Source: Paragonimus westermani
Taxonomy: Eukaryota > Platyhelminthes > Trematoda > Plagiorchiida > Troglotrematidae
Direction of reading: 5' to 3'
DNA length: 64,000 bases
Assembly (NCBI GenBank): GCA_008508345.1
Contig: QNGE01001681.1
Span: 64,691-128,690 of the forward strand
A program made the position numbers and the translations under genes. Position 1 is the stretch's first letter. Each line of letters opens with the position of its first letter. Shown piece by piece: positions 49,544 through 61,599 of the stretch. The notes under the pieces were generated by a model, which saw only the letters and a list, made by a program, of their open reading frames with translations, searched no databases and was not told the DNA's origin.

Positions 49544-50477
49544 CTTTAGAGAAAAGCAGAAACAATCAGTAGTGAGCTACCTGGTGACATCGACGGAGCG
49601 GAGAGAATTCGGGATTTTGATTAGTTTAAACTAAACGCTACCTTTATTCGATTTCTGTCGCTATATGTAACTGAAATTGCAACGCAAACTATAAGCATTA
49701 TTCAGTTGGTTCAATAAGGTCCTAGGCTTCATCCTAAACGAGAATTTGCTGGTCGCGGGGTTATCGATTGGATTGAACAGGAGGGTTACTACCCCCTAGG
49801 AAGATGACTTGGCAACCTAAGCACTATTCAAGCAAGGTTACTGTTGAACGTTCACCTATGACTGATCGGTCAGGCCTAGCACGAGATTACTGGTGTTGGA
49901 GATAACAGGCTATCTTAAGAAACACAAAAACAGGGGCGTGAATGCTATATCGGACAAGGATATTCGTTGAGGATTAGCTCGAATAGGAACAAAACTCAAG
50001 TCTAGTGCTTCCTTACAAAGTGAGCCAGCCGAAATCCTATCTAAATGCTAGGACTGTAATCAGGTATGGGTGGTGATTGTTTGGAAATATTCGAAATTCC
50101 CGAAATTCAATGCAAACCTCATTTCCGTCAAATTCATTTTTCACTTAAATTCCTGATCTTAATATGAATATTTGTGACAGTTGTTCCTTTGAACACTCAT
50201 TCATTTAAGTATGTGCAGTCACACACACTGACCTTACGAGCAGACGCCTATCTGAACAAGTCCATATGTGTTATCCAGTGTGGTGCAGTTATGGAAAATT
50301 CGCGCCAATTAGCATAGCCACTTGAAAATGCCCGAATGAGTTCACGCATATCATCACTGCACTAGCTACGAATTGTACCGTCAAAAGAGGGCGGTGTATC
50401 CAGTAGAGGGTTGCGAATTATATAAGGTAACCAATATCTGTATTGTTAGTTAGTAGTTCGGCAGATTTGATGATTTA

Positions 50478-50625
50478 TATGAGACCCAGTTGTGAAAAGT
50501 CAAGGGTTCGGCTGGATTCAAACTAGCGACAGCACGCCTAAACACAACATGTGCTCTACCAACTGAGCTGTGAAGCTCTACCACGGGGTCATGAATTTCA
50601 TATTTGGACTCTGTTACCTTCACTT
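50478..50625 (-). mobile_element. SINE family 1, copy A (tRNA-derived)
   Basis: Read on the minus strand, AGCTCAGTTGGTAGAGCAC (plus 50551-50569) is an excellent RNA polymerase III A box and TTTGAATCC (plus 50512-50520) a B box, 30 or so bases apart as in a tRNA. The sequence does not fold as a full tRNA. The tail CATATTTGGACTCTGTTACC is shared with the 63.3 kb copy, so this is a dispersed SINE and not a tRNA gene. Confidence 0.75.
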
Positions 50626-50629
50626 GTTT

Positions 50630-53600
50630 GTTCCAAAGAGAACCAAATATGGCTGAGTCTTAATTTGCTTCCTACCATGTTCACCCATATGAATGCAGTC
50701 CATCTAAGTTGGCTACGGTCGCATGGACTTCAATTTAGTTTCATGATGATGCCTATTTATCATCGAACCGACCACTACGACCGGTTCCGTCCTTTTTTAG
50801 ACTTAGCAGGTAAACCTAGTCTGAGTGGGGGATCATACCAGGAATCCTCCAGGTTACGAGTCAACTCGGCCACGAATACTGTAAGCATTGTTGCTGACAA
50901 GGGAATTTGAATTTTGAATGAATTTTTGTTTGCTTTCCACCTTTTTCGAGCGGATGGACATAGTGCACCTTGTACTGCCAGTTGTTCCACTGCCTAGGAG
51001 CCTATAGGCTCAAAATTGTGTTCACTATTCCCACAACGATAGAGCTGTTCAGAGAATTGACAGCCCATCTGATGGCAGCTTTGACTGTTTATACGGAAGG
51101 CTGCTGTTTCGAACTTCCGTTCAGACTATCTCTACCGGATGAGTCAAAACCGGCTGTGATGTATCATTTTGGGGTAGAAGAGCAAGATTCGTTGCGAATA
51201 TTATCTAACCTTATCTCTTCTGCAAATCTTGTGCACCATTTTCAACATGCGCCTTAAGGTATACTGTTATCATGTAACATTCGGTTAATATAAATCAACT
51301 CCATTCTCCGATTGCCTGTTTGGCGCGTAATTTAACAGCATGGCTGGTTATCTGATTGGTTTATCGTGCTATCATTCGGATTCAGACAAATCTGTAAGCA
51401 TTATGTTACTATCCAATCTGAAACTATTGAAAACGACCTGGTCTGTCTAATTTTGCCCATCTGAGATCGTTATATCTAGACTTTAGAACTACCTTGACTT
51501 CTGCCAACTCATTAACGGCATCAGGACATTCTGCTTAAATGACGATATGAATCTAAGGGCAGTGTTATAACTTCAGCATCGTTGTCTCGCGCTGATAGCT
51601 TTCTAAGAAAGGTGAACTTCTCGACAAACTATCCATTACTCAGGCATGACTGTGTAAGAAAGTCTAGTCTGATCATTTGGATATTATTATTATGACATTT
51701 CTGCACTAACGGTTACTGGACAGACCTTAAATATATGAACACGACTTTGATTCCGCAAACAGATGTACGTTGCGTGAGTTAGTTCAACATAAGCGGTGCT
51801 CCGGTTAAGAGCTATCGACTGTAGCAAATGGTTTGTGTGTACCGATAAAACTGCCCTATCACTTGTCGGAAATTGTAAAACATTAGTGCAAACGCAATCT
51901 ATCTAATCTGTTAACTGACAGCAACTGAAAATCTTTTTCTAACAATCTATCGGCTAAGCTCTCAGTAACAATCTTCACACGAGCACTTGTTTAAAAGCGT
52001 ACGCTAATGTGTAGAAGAGACCAATCCTAGGTTGCACCTGCTTGCACTTAGCGAAATCGCTGAAAGAAACGGCCATCCGCAAAAATTAACCTTTTGAAAG
52101 GTTATAACTAACCTGCTTATCCGTAAAATACCTTGCCGTAAATACTTGGCCCGGAATAGTTTCAAGTCAGTGACTGGGAAACCAAGCCCCTATATTACGT
52201 GCGATTTATAAACCGAGAAGCTGAGCCAGTTACCCACTCACCTCAGTGGTTCACATAATATCCACTAACCGTTCTAAAGAAGTGAGTCATGAGAAGAACC
52301 ATCATTAGTATGGCATTCACAGCGACAACACTACCTTACATAAAATAGGTTGTTAATTTTGTAAAACATGCTTGTTTATGCTTGTTTATCGGACGTCGCC
52401 GTTCTAATGCACATGCACCCCAAAACGACAACCACTATTGCGATATGTGTTCATAGTTCACTCATGTTTGAAAAACCTAGAAGTTACCTGGAGCCACGTG
52501 GGTGGAAAACGGACTGACACCACCTCTAGGAGAGCTGCTTATCAGCCGTCTACCTGCAATGAATGAGACAGCAAACCTATTCCGGATGTTTGTGCTCCGC
52601 CCTCAAGCCTCAGTGTGCTCTCTAATATATTACATCGGATGACCTTGAGCAAACAACCAGCTAGTTTTTACCGCACTTTGTTAGGCTTTGAGAACACGTG
52701 AACTGGAAGTTGTTTTGGCCACAACTCTCTTTTACCAGCTGTTTAGATAATGTTTTGCTGGGGCTGCGTCAGATAAGAATGTACTGCAGGCTAGAAGTAA
52801 CATAGGCGGCTAATCGACTGGAAGAGAACCGATAGTGTGAACTACTTGTATCTGTCGTATACTGAAGTCATATGTGATAAAGACATTATTATGACGTTAA
52901 CCTAGATGAATGCTCATTTTCAAGGTTGTTCACAATCTTCTATTAAGTGCATGGAAGATGCGGTAACACATACACCTAATGCGAAGCTGGAAACGTTGAC
53001 TGTTGGAAGTTTCATTCACATACAATTCAGTAGACGAGCAGTATGAAATTAATTAGAATTAATGGGATTATTGACCTTCATCATGGTTCACCGACGTGCT
53101 GAACGGGGGTTGACAATTACCTTATAAAAATCTTTAGACGGTTAGATGATAGAAGTTATTAAAACAGCCTGAATGTTTGCACATGAACTACAAATCAAAA
53201 CAGGCGAGTACAGCTTGATTTTAAAGAAAATTTATGTTTCCGTCATGGCGCTTATTGCCCTGATGCTGAAGCTCGTACCGTCTTCCAGAACCGAGAGGTG
53301 TTGTTGTGCATCAGAATATTTGCATGTCAACTTTTTCACAGACAAGACGATTCAATAAAATTAAAAATCACCAGACAATGGACATTACAGATGCCTTAAT
53401 GTCTTTGACTTTTGTTGGCGATATTCGAATTCTCAATCACCAAAGGATTTTGTAAACCGTTCTGTAGTGTTTAACTAGTTTAGTAGAATAAACTGCGAGC
53501 AACTGACTCACATCACCCTTCCCGGTTGTTTTTATAGATATAATTACATTAGTTGCAACTTTATTCATTTGAATCTCAGAGCAGCTGCTGGCAGGTGTAA

Positions 53601-54540
53601 GTACCAAACACAGTCGTTATTCACGTTACAGTTGGAAAGAACTGATTACTTCCTTCTGTTATCTGATCCTCGTACATCCGTTTGCTCATATAGTTAAATT
53701 AACGATGTTATCAAACCTAGAACGCGGTAGTCAGATATGGCGAACTTGTGTTTTGCTAAAATCTGACAACTTCCGCGAGATACACTAATTCTATCCCACA
53801 GTTACCTCCGTCAGCATTACATCTGCCTTTAGCTTCACACAACTGCTGTCTCGTTTAGACCTCACGTAAGTGTCGTTAAAACCTTAGACAGTTACACGGT
53901 TGGTCACAATAGGTAGGATGATGTCTGAAATGCAGTATATTACGATTTGATCACTGGGTCTTTGCATGTAACCCAAATAGGAATTCAACATCACAAATCA
54001 CCGAGTTCTATAGTAATTATCGTTTTTAAAACCCAACATAATTGTTGATCTTCGTAATTTCTGAGTGTTATGGATTGCATCATAAATGAACTCGGTTGCA
54101 CAGCTAATTGCATTCACCAAGCTAGGCACACCATAGCCGTCAGTGTGGTCGCAATAGAAACGGAAAGTGAGCGAGTTACGTTGAAGTGGTACATGTTTGA
54201 TGTTACTGTAGATCAAATCTGTGATGAAGTAGTCCAGCAAGACAGTATGATGATTGAAAATAGGTCACCGCCCAACCACGGAAAGATTAATTAAAACGGG
54301 CATCCTCATTTTAAAAGTGAACAAATTTTGGGGGTACAAGACTGTTTGTTGGTTTATAGTAAAAATACTCTGTTGGTGAGTGTTCAATAAATGAAATATT
54401 GTAAGCTTTACCTATGTGAGCTGTGTTAACTATTTCGTAGTAAACCTGACAGCATAAGCGAGCACTTTCTCATCGCAATATTCAGGTGGTTTCATACAAA
54501 CCTTTTCGATATACTAGTGCTGATGTCATGAAAACGAAAG
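50630..54540. other. Unassigned; expected position of RPTP ectodomain exons
   Basis: The extracellular exons should begin here on the minus strand, ending in phase 1. I could not name any. The block at about 50780-50920 reads like dispersed repeat. At 54070-54294 both strands are open: plus VSVVAIETESERVTLKWYMF and minus LTFRFYCDHTDGYG with good splice-like borders; neither is recognised. Confidence 0.35.
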
Positions 54541-54545
54541 GGCAG

Positions 54546-56512
54546 CAAACGAGACTTGTTTTCTGCGGTTGAGCATGAGAATAACTACAACACAACAACT
54601 ATAAGAACAGTAACTAGGGTGAGGCAGAAAAACGGTCAACCTAAGTTACGGATGGCGTGTTTGGTGTCAGTTACGCAATCACTGTTCCGAATCGTGGGCG
54701 TGATTGGTTGTGGACCCGAGGAGGTTAAGTGTCCGCACGAACTTCTTCTGAGGGCAGAGGTCAGGGTTGCGTAATCGGATGTTAATCGTTTCGGCAACGG
54801 TCAGCATTCGGGATCTCACCATTTTCGATCGATTCCTTGGCAGTCGGTAGACAATCCAAAAGGCATCTTTCTTAGTGACAGACTGACACCACTGACCAAC
54901 CACGCAGGATGACGTTCACGGACTGTATCAGACAACCGTCCAGTAGTAAGAGCAATATATGATGTTCGAAACTAGCAAACAAATGAGCACCCACAACAAT
55001 TGATTGTAGATCATGGAGGTTTGTCATTGGTTTGTGGTATGATAACGGGTGATGAACGGAAACTCACGCACAACTGACGTTCTGGGCTTTCCTGAGAAAA
55101 CTCAGGCCATGGGATCTTTCCCGAAATGAAGACTAATAAACGCAAGTTCATTGTTCACAGAGGGTGGCTTATGCTTCATTCCTACCGCCTGCATCGCCCT
55201 CTGTATGAAAACTTCTTTTAGAAAAGCTAGCTCGGCTCCTGAAGTGTCACGGGTGCAGACCTTTAAGGCTGTACCTGTCAGTCGTCGTGTGAGGTTTTGC
55301 TTTTGAATTAGCGGAACAACCCTGTCAAACTGAAGGTACTGGGCACTCCAAGTATAACTGCTGTACAAAATTCGTTGGATCGAACCACCTTCTCTTCTTA
55401 CAATGTCAGCGTCCAAGAAATTTATTTGATTATTGTTGTCTGACTCCTTGGCTAATTCAATCTTGCTAGGAGCGAAGCCAAAAGAGGTTGTAACTCTGTT
55501 CGTGTTAGTATTCTCGTTGACGACGCAGAAAATATCATTAACGTAACGTTTTTAAAGTGTGAACTGTTTAATGACCGCGCTCGTTTGGTTAGTCCTCAGT
55601 CTGTGATAAAGGCATCAAATAACAGGGGACCTAGAGGCGAGCCGATTGCTACCGTAGATCGCATTGTTGAACAAAACTGAACGTTGGTTGTACAAAGCAC
55701 CAGCAGCTGTCTTAGTTCATCTTTTGGGATGCACATCTGTTTGTTGTGACGCTTGATGTAATCGCCAAAGTAGTCAATTTTATCTTGTAGAGGCACGTTT
55801 GTAAATAGTGAGTCAACATCAGATGAGTTCATTTGTTGATAGTTTAATTTCATATTTGGGATTGTATCAGTGAATTGAAATGTATCCTGGAGACTGTGTT
55901 TTGCTAACATTAACCTGATGTGTTAGAGCAGACCGACAAGCCATTTGGCCGGAGCATGATAAGAAGAATTGTATATGTCTATAATGGGTCTCAAAGGCAA
56001 GTCTACATTGTGCACATTGGGCAGACCGTATAGCCTAAGGATTATAGTTCCAGTGAGATAGATGCGCTCGGAAGTGGCGGGATAAATTACACCCTTCTGT
56101 CTCATTCCATGCTACCTTTTACATATCGCCTCTTCTATAGCTGGTATTTTGTCTATCGGTACTCATCATCATGAATTTTGAGCTCTCAGCCAGTATATCA
56201 TCCATTTTGGTAACGTAATTAATCCTGGTCATTAAGACTACTCCTGTTCCTTTTCCGGTCTGGAAAGCATTATACGCACGTTTCTTTGTAATCACTTCAA
56301 TGCTACTTCGTCAAGAGATGTTTTACACGCGATGCGTAATTAAGATAATGATAGCACGAATTCACCAAAGTTGATTTCACTCTTAATTCGTTTAAAGATG
56401 ACAGTGGAGATAAGGCATCTAACTGACCGCACAGATTTTCAAACTGAACTCCTAAATCAAACTGATTATTTTCAAGTTGACCATCATTCACATTTGATCG
56501 CAGCGTTCGCAT
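54546..56512 (-). mobile_element. Penelope-like element, minus-strand copy, near full coding length
   Basis: Minus-strand frames follow a PLE from head to tail. N-terminal SSLNELRVKSTLVNSC (56303-56512); LYGLPNVHNVDLPLRP (about 55985-56045); SSDVDSLFTNVPLQDKI and GSPLGPLLFDAF (55596-55910); RYVNDIFCVVNEN (about 55520-55550); NFLDADIVRREGGSIQR (about 55370-55430); GIY-YIG-like TGRLSDTVRERHPAWL (about 54905-54960); and AFWIVYRLPRNRS to the end (54679-54880). The catalytic YxDD reads YVND. Frameshifts and stops are present. PLEs pair a reverse transcriptase with a GIY-YIG endonuclease, which is what is seen here. Confidence 0.88.
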
Positions 56513-56675
56513 TCAGATAGATATTCCAGCCAGCCTCTTTCGAAAAGAAGCACTAGACTCGAGTTTCGCTCTCATTAGAGCTCGTCAGTAGTGCATATCC
56601 TTGACACGGCCGGGATTTGAACTCCGGCCATTCCAATCATGAGGCAGCCGTGTTAACTACTGCGCCATTGACCTC
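56492..56675 (-). mobile_element. SINE family 2 / PLE leader with tRNA-like head
   Basis: Read on the minus strand: an A-box-like TGGCGCAGTAGTTAACACG, then a B box GGAGTTCAAATCCC (plus about 56615-56628), then a body up to GCGATCAAAT at 56492. It directly abuts the first recognisable codons of the minus PLE. A truncated inverted copy lies at 56866-57004. It may be an independent tRNA-derived SINE or the 5' leader of this PLE family. Confidence 0.65.
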
Positions 56676-56865
56676 ACATTAGGCACGACCGAATTACCGA
56701 ATGTGAACGCTCAATCACTTCCGCCTGTGGGCAGTGATCAGGTTGGCCAATCGTCTCAAGAGAATACACAGTAACTGTCTTGTTAACTTCAATCGCTAAC
56801 TGTGCGATTAGGACTTTCAAGACAGGTCGAGATCACTGATCTCATCAAACTTGCCTAATGAAAGG

Positions 56866-57004
56866 GTGGCCGGAGTTCAAATCCCGCCGTGGCAAGAATA
56901 TGTACTACTGACGAGCTCTAATGAGAGCGAAACCCGAGTCTAGTGTTTCTTTCCGAAAGAGGCTGGCTGGAATGCTTATCTGAATGCGAAGGCTGCGATC
57001 AAAT
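56866..57004 (+). mobile_element. SINE family 2, 5'-truncated plus-strand copy
   Basis: It starts at the B-box region (GTGGCCGGAGTTCAAATCCC) and runs through the shared body (ACTACTGACGAGCTCTAATG, AGAGGCTGGCTGGAAT) to GCGATCAAAT, the same end point as the minus copy at 56492. It lacks the A box. About 230 bases separate the two arms. Confidence 0.7.
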
Positions 57005-57451
57005 CCCCGACTACCCATCAGTAAACTGATTAATCAGTCACAGTGCTTCAAGCAAAACTCTGTTTGAATCCAGCGAGGCGGAATTATAGAAATACCGTTT
57101 GGGTTCTTCGGAAATTTAATTCACGGTTTCACAGGATTCAACTGATTGGTTAAGTCGGTCATTCTGAGGTTCATTCGCTTGGCGCAATACCGTTAGCATA
57201 CATCTCCAAATCCGAACGATATTTTACGACAACTTATTCAATGCGCCTTTGCAATGGGTTAGCTTCGGCTGCATCTTTCAAACAATTTCTACTTTGGTGT
57301 CCCGCTAACTGTTAGCATAACGATTGATTGCAACAGCTGTTGGATTGATAACATTGTCTCATGATTCTCCAATATTGTTTCGGATACTAGCTGTTGTCGA
57401 TGCATCGAGTCAGAAAACGAAGTTTGTTCTGGTGCTCTGCTGACCGGTGGT

Positions 57452-57842
57452 ATGAGTAAAAAGGTTTCAATTGAGATTGTTGCTCACTTGACTGACTCCA
57501 ATCATTTTGTCAGTAAGAAAGATGCCTTTCGGATTGTCTACCGACTGCCAAGGAATCGATCGAAAATGGTGAGATCCCGAATGCTGACCGTTGCCGAAAC
57601 GATTAACATCCGATTACGCAACCCTGACCTCTGCCCTCAGAAGAAGTTCGTGCGGACACTTAACCTCCTCGGGTCCACAACCAATCACGCCCACGATTCG
57701 GAACAGTGATTGCGTAACTGACACCAAACACGCCATCCGTAACTTAGGTTGACCGTTTTTCTGCCTCACCCTAGTTACTGTTCTTATAGTTGTTGTGTTG
57801 TAGTTATTCTCATGCTCAACCGCAGAAAACAAGTCTCGTTCG
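57452..57842 (+). mobile_element. Penelope-like element, 5'-truncated plus-strand copy
   Basis: An 85-codon frame (57452-57709) encodes the C-terminus of a PLE: IEIVAHLTDSNHFVSKKDAF, then RIVYRLPRNRSKMVRSRML and CPQKKFVRTLNLL. It is a near-identical inverted copy of the tail of the element at 54546-54880 (arms of about 335 bp, including 3' untranslated sequence to 57842). The reverse transcriptase part is absent. It lies on the far side of the minus copy's 5' end, so the two face away from each other tail-outward. Confidence 0.88.
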
Positions 57843-57844
57843 CC

Positions 57845-60385
57845 ACTCTCTTGTGCTGATTTCTTGCAGAATACCATTTGGGGTTTCGTGAGAGTAATAG
57901 AGGAAAAATGAGACTGTTTTTGTTGACAAATTTGCATATGTAACCATTGTAATGCGCATGTGTACATTGTGCTCAGCACAAACGGGATGATAGAATTCCA
58001 TTAAATAATTTCCTTATCGAGTATAACGAATGACCTTGCCAGCTGAACTGCGTCCTATAGTCTTTGTTGCCGATCAAGCAGTGTTTGAATTACGACGAAA
58101 CACGAGGATAACAAACCCGAAACAAACAATGACATTACAGTAAACAAAACTATTTATCGATATCGTAAATGGCTAAACTTTAACATTTGGCTGATATATT
58201 TCATTGGACAACGATTGTTCTGTAGACAACCACTCATCTACCATGATCGCAGAAGCGGTGGGAATCAAAGTTTCCGAGCCGTTATGCACCTGTATGGTCC
58301 AGTTAAACCAGGAAATAAATGAATTTCATCTCTCTCGCGAGGAAGAACCTTTGTGTGCTCTGTCAACTTAATAGTTTAGCGAATGAACGCTTGAATTAAC
58401 AGTCCATAGCTATATACCTTTCCGACATTTATTCACTGGTTCTGGACTTAATTGGCCAGTGTGTACACTGATGACAAAACTTAGAAAAAAGTGAACGAAC
58501 AGTCCATTCTGTCACTCTCACCAGTACTAAGTGTTTGTCGTTAACATTCAAGTTCTTCGAACGGCAAACGGATTATCTTGACATACTCTACTTGTTTATG
58601 ATTAAGTCAGCTAAGTGTTCATGCAAGTACATCATCCCAAATGATTAAAGCGGCAACTCCTGTTTAATCGGAAAACATATCCAGAGATTAGTTAATTACC
58701 TACCTACGACTGAAATACATAAGAATATTTGACTGACCATGATTCCATCTTCTAAGTACCAACGTTATCTAAGTGAATTAGGTAAGCACCGTTTTTGTCC
58801 AGTAAAAGCATTACCCTTTTCTATCGAGATTACATACATTTCTAGTTCTCAACCGTTTACCGCAGATTTACATACTGTGAATGATGAAAGGAACTTCGCC
58901 AAATTGCATTTAACCAAAAGACTTTTCGAACAAGACTGATGACCAGGGTGGTCGATTGAATCCGAGGGTCAAAATTTTTAGAAGCTAAAGTGTAGTGACG
59001 AATTCAAACGACAAATTGCATCGCTAACAATTCTCAACGTTCCAAGTAATATTTTTTACTGAAAGCAATAAAGTGGAAGCTTCGTTACACCATTCATGGT
59101 TATTCATATCAACAGACATCTGATTCCATACAGCAGAACAACTTAAATGTGAGATACAAGGTCGAAAATGTTGGAGCCGCCAGGTTAGCTATTTATTAAC
59201 CAAACATAAGGTTTGCGTGTATTCGTACATGTTCAAACCAAACTCAGTTGTTAGCAGTGGTTCGGTCAGCTATGATTTGTTGTGTAAGCCATGCGGACTA
59301 TACGTGTAAAAACTAATCTACAACCTGGCGGTGACTTTAATGTCAGCAAGACGAGCCGTATGAGTCACCCATTTTGTAGATAATGAAAAAGTAATTCGGT
59401 TTGAAGGCTTGAAAACCTAGTGGTGGTACAAGAAAATATGAAGTCTACGCGTCAGTCACGTTGTTCATCGGTTTTACAACCGAGAGAAATAGACATGGTC
59501 ACGCTGCCGCATTTGTGGATACTGCGGTTACGTACCCCTTTACCATTGGTAATGAGCGGTGTCTATGACGTACTTCCCTTTGGGATGAGTAGAACATTTT
59601 TCAGGGCAGCTTGCTCACAAGCACCACTTTCAGCTAAGTTACGTTGTTTGTTTCTCCAACAGGATAATCGGATTGTCCATTGGTCTAGAAGCTGAACAGT
59701 AGGTTTTTATTGCGTGATTCATTCACAAGTCGTGTAAATTCGTAGGCTATGAAGCGTGGTTCTTACGTTTGTATACTTCTTTTGCAATCAGCCTGAAGGG
59801 TCCGAGCGAAGGACTAAGTGTTGCTTCGGATGAGATCTATTAAGTTTGTCTTATGGTTCCATTGTATTTGTAGACCTATTTTCAGTATGGCATAAGACAT
59901 CGAACCGTTTCAGTTGAGCCTGAGCTATCGGATGAGTCGGAAGCTGTTTATGCAAATGTACGGGGAACCATCACAGCTGATTTGGGTAAAGAAAATTTCT
60001 GAAGATCAATTTTCAGGCAATTACTACGTTACCAAACTTGTCCGTTTTGTTCACTGATGAGGCGGATGTTTGGAAGAGAGAGCAGCGAATCATTAATGGC
60101 ATTCCCAGATTCCCAGAGAATTCACAAGAAGTCAACCGTGAGAGTTGCTGTCCTCGGTAATTTCCACCGAGCTTTTACGGTTGAATAGATGTATACATCT
60201 GTGTTGTCCGACAGACCAAAATTTACTAAGACGGAAAATGTCAAGAATGAAACAACAGTCTTAACGAAGAAACTATCCAAGTTGCTCTGTGACATAAAGT
60301 GATCGTGTGCATCAGACAATTAGGGACGGTCATTCTACGCTCATTGGCTAGTATAACTACCGGAACCAAACAAATCGCAACTGAC
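57845..60385. other. Unassigned
   Basis: No gene recognised. Plus-strand frames at 58235-58370 (starts MIAEAVGIKVSEPL) and 58739-58939 (starts MIPSSKYQRYL) have ordinary composition and an ATG but no family and no supporting splice pattern. Confidence 0.4.
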
Positions 60386-60389
60386 CCCA

Positions 60390-61590
60390 TTTAGTTTGAA
60401 AGATACGTTTGATTTCGTCGACGTGGCTGATTTACTGAACATCAAGGAGCACGAAATGGTTTCTTTAGATGCAACCTCGCTATTCATAAACCTGTTGTTA
60501 AAAAAAACTTTTAGTTATTTGTGCACTCATATTGAAAACCTAAATCAACGTGGGCATTTCCATAGTGAAACTAAAAGAGCTATTATCATTCTGCACAACA
60601 AAACGTTCACTCTGAAATGAACGGAAATCCCTATCAACAACGTGATGGCACAGTGATGGACTCGCCGTTAAGTCCACTGCTCGCAGATGTATCCATGTTC
60701 GAACTTGAGATCAGTCAACTACGTTGTCGATGATTTCTGTCTCCATAGACGCTACGTGGACAACACATTTTGCTCAATAAACGAAAAAGTTGGCATAAGC
60801 CTTCTGCTAGCTGACTTCAGACATCGGCACCTTAACATCACATTCATTGTCAAATTAGAGATGAGCAACCAGCTATCGTTTCTAGATGTTGGTAGGCATC
60901 GTAGAAATGATGGATCAATTCAGGAGTCAGTTCACATGGAACAACCGTGGACTGACCATTACACGCATCCTCTCAGCTTTGTTCCGCTGGTACATAAGCG
61001 GAATTTGATTTGGTGCCTACGAAGCAGAGCCCAAAGGATATGCAAACCGGATATCTCATCGGATGAGATGCAGCACGTTCGATTTCTCAGCAGAAACATG
61101 CAACCAAAAGTGAACCAGGAAAGTGTTCAGACTTTGGATAAAAACCCGTTCTTATCACTATATTGTGCAAGAGTGAAGTGTCTAATGAAATTATCACCCG
61201 CCGAGTTTGTAATGCAGTTGAGAATACCTACCCTACAACGCGGGTCATCTTATCGTTCAGTAACTGCCAGGTACTGGCGCCAGACCTCAAAGGTAGCTTG
61301 CCTAGGTTTTCTTCGTCCTTTTGTGTTTATTCTCTCACCTGTTGTTGTCAAGATGGTAACGTTGGGAGAAGCACAAGACGGCCACTGGGAAGGATTCGCA
61401 AACGTCACCGGAAACGGCTTTGTAGCGGTTCGATAAAGCCCATTTACAGTGCAATTGGTTCTCACTTATCTGAGACTAATCGTCAAATTCAGTCGGACAG
61501 AAACATCCGAGTTGTATACAAGGTTCGTCAAGCCAACTCCAGAGCTGCCAGGTTGTACAGTCACTTGAAACTCAAGCAAGCGTGAATCGG
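60390..61590 (+). mobile_element. Penelope-like element, plus-strand copy, frameshifted
   Basis: Plus-strand frames in PLE order: DTFDFVDVADLLNIKEHEM and SLDATSLFINLLLKKTF (60402-60520; generic SFDVxSLFTNIPL), RRYVDNTFCSINEKVG (about 60747-60795), NQLSFLDVGRHRRNDGSIQ (about 60867-60925), YTHPLSFVPLVHKRNLIWCL (about 60960-61020). A shift of frame leads to a GIY-YIG domain (CVYSLTCCCQDGNVGRS at about 61322-61372, KPIYSAIGSHLSETNRQI at about 61436-61490), ending VYKVRQANSRAARL. The catalytic box is YVDN. It is a different, more diverged lineage than the pair at 54.5-57.8 kb. Confidence 0.88.
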
Positions 61591-61599
61591 TTGACACCG

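Noticed and set aside
50512..50569. Possible tRNA gene on the minus strand
   Set aside because: The A box is excellent, but no full cloverleaf forms and the same sequence recurs at 63.3 kb with a shared non-tRNA tail.
56605..56675. Possible tRNA gene on the minus strand
   Set aside because: A and B boxes are recognisable, but the acceptor stem does not close and the unit continues into a repeated body with an inverted copy nearby, so it was called a tRNA-derived repeat.
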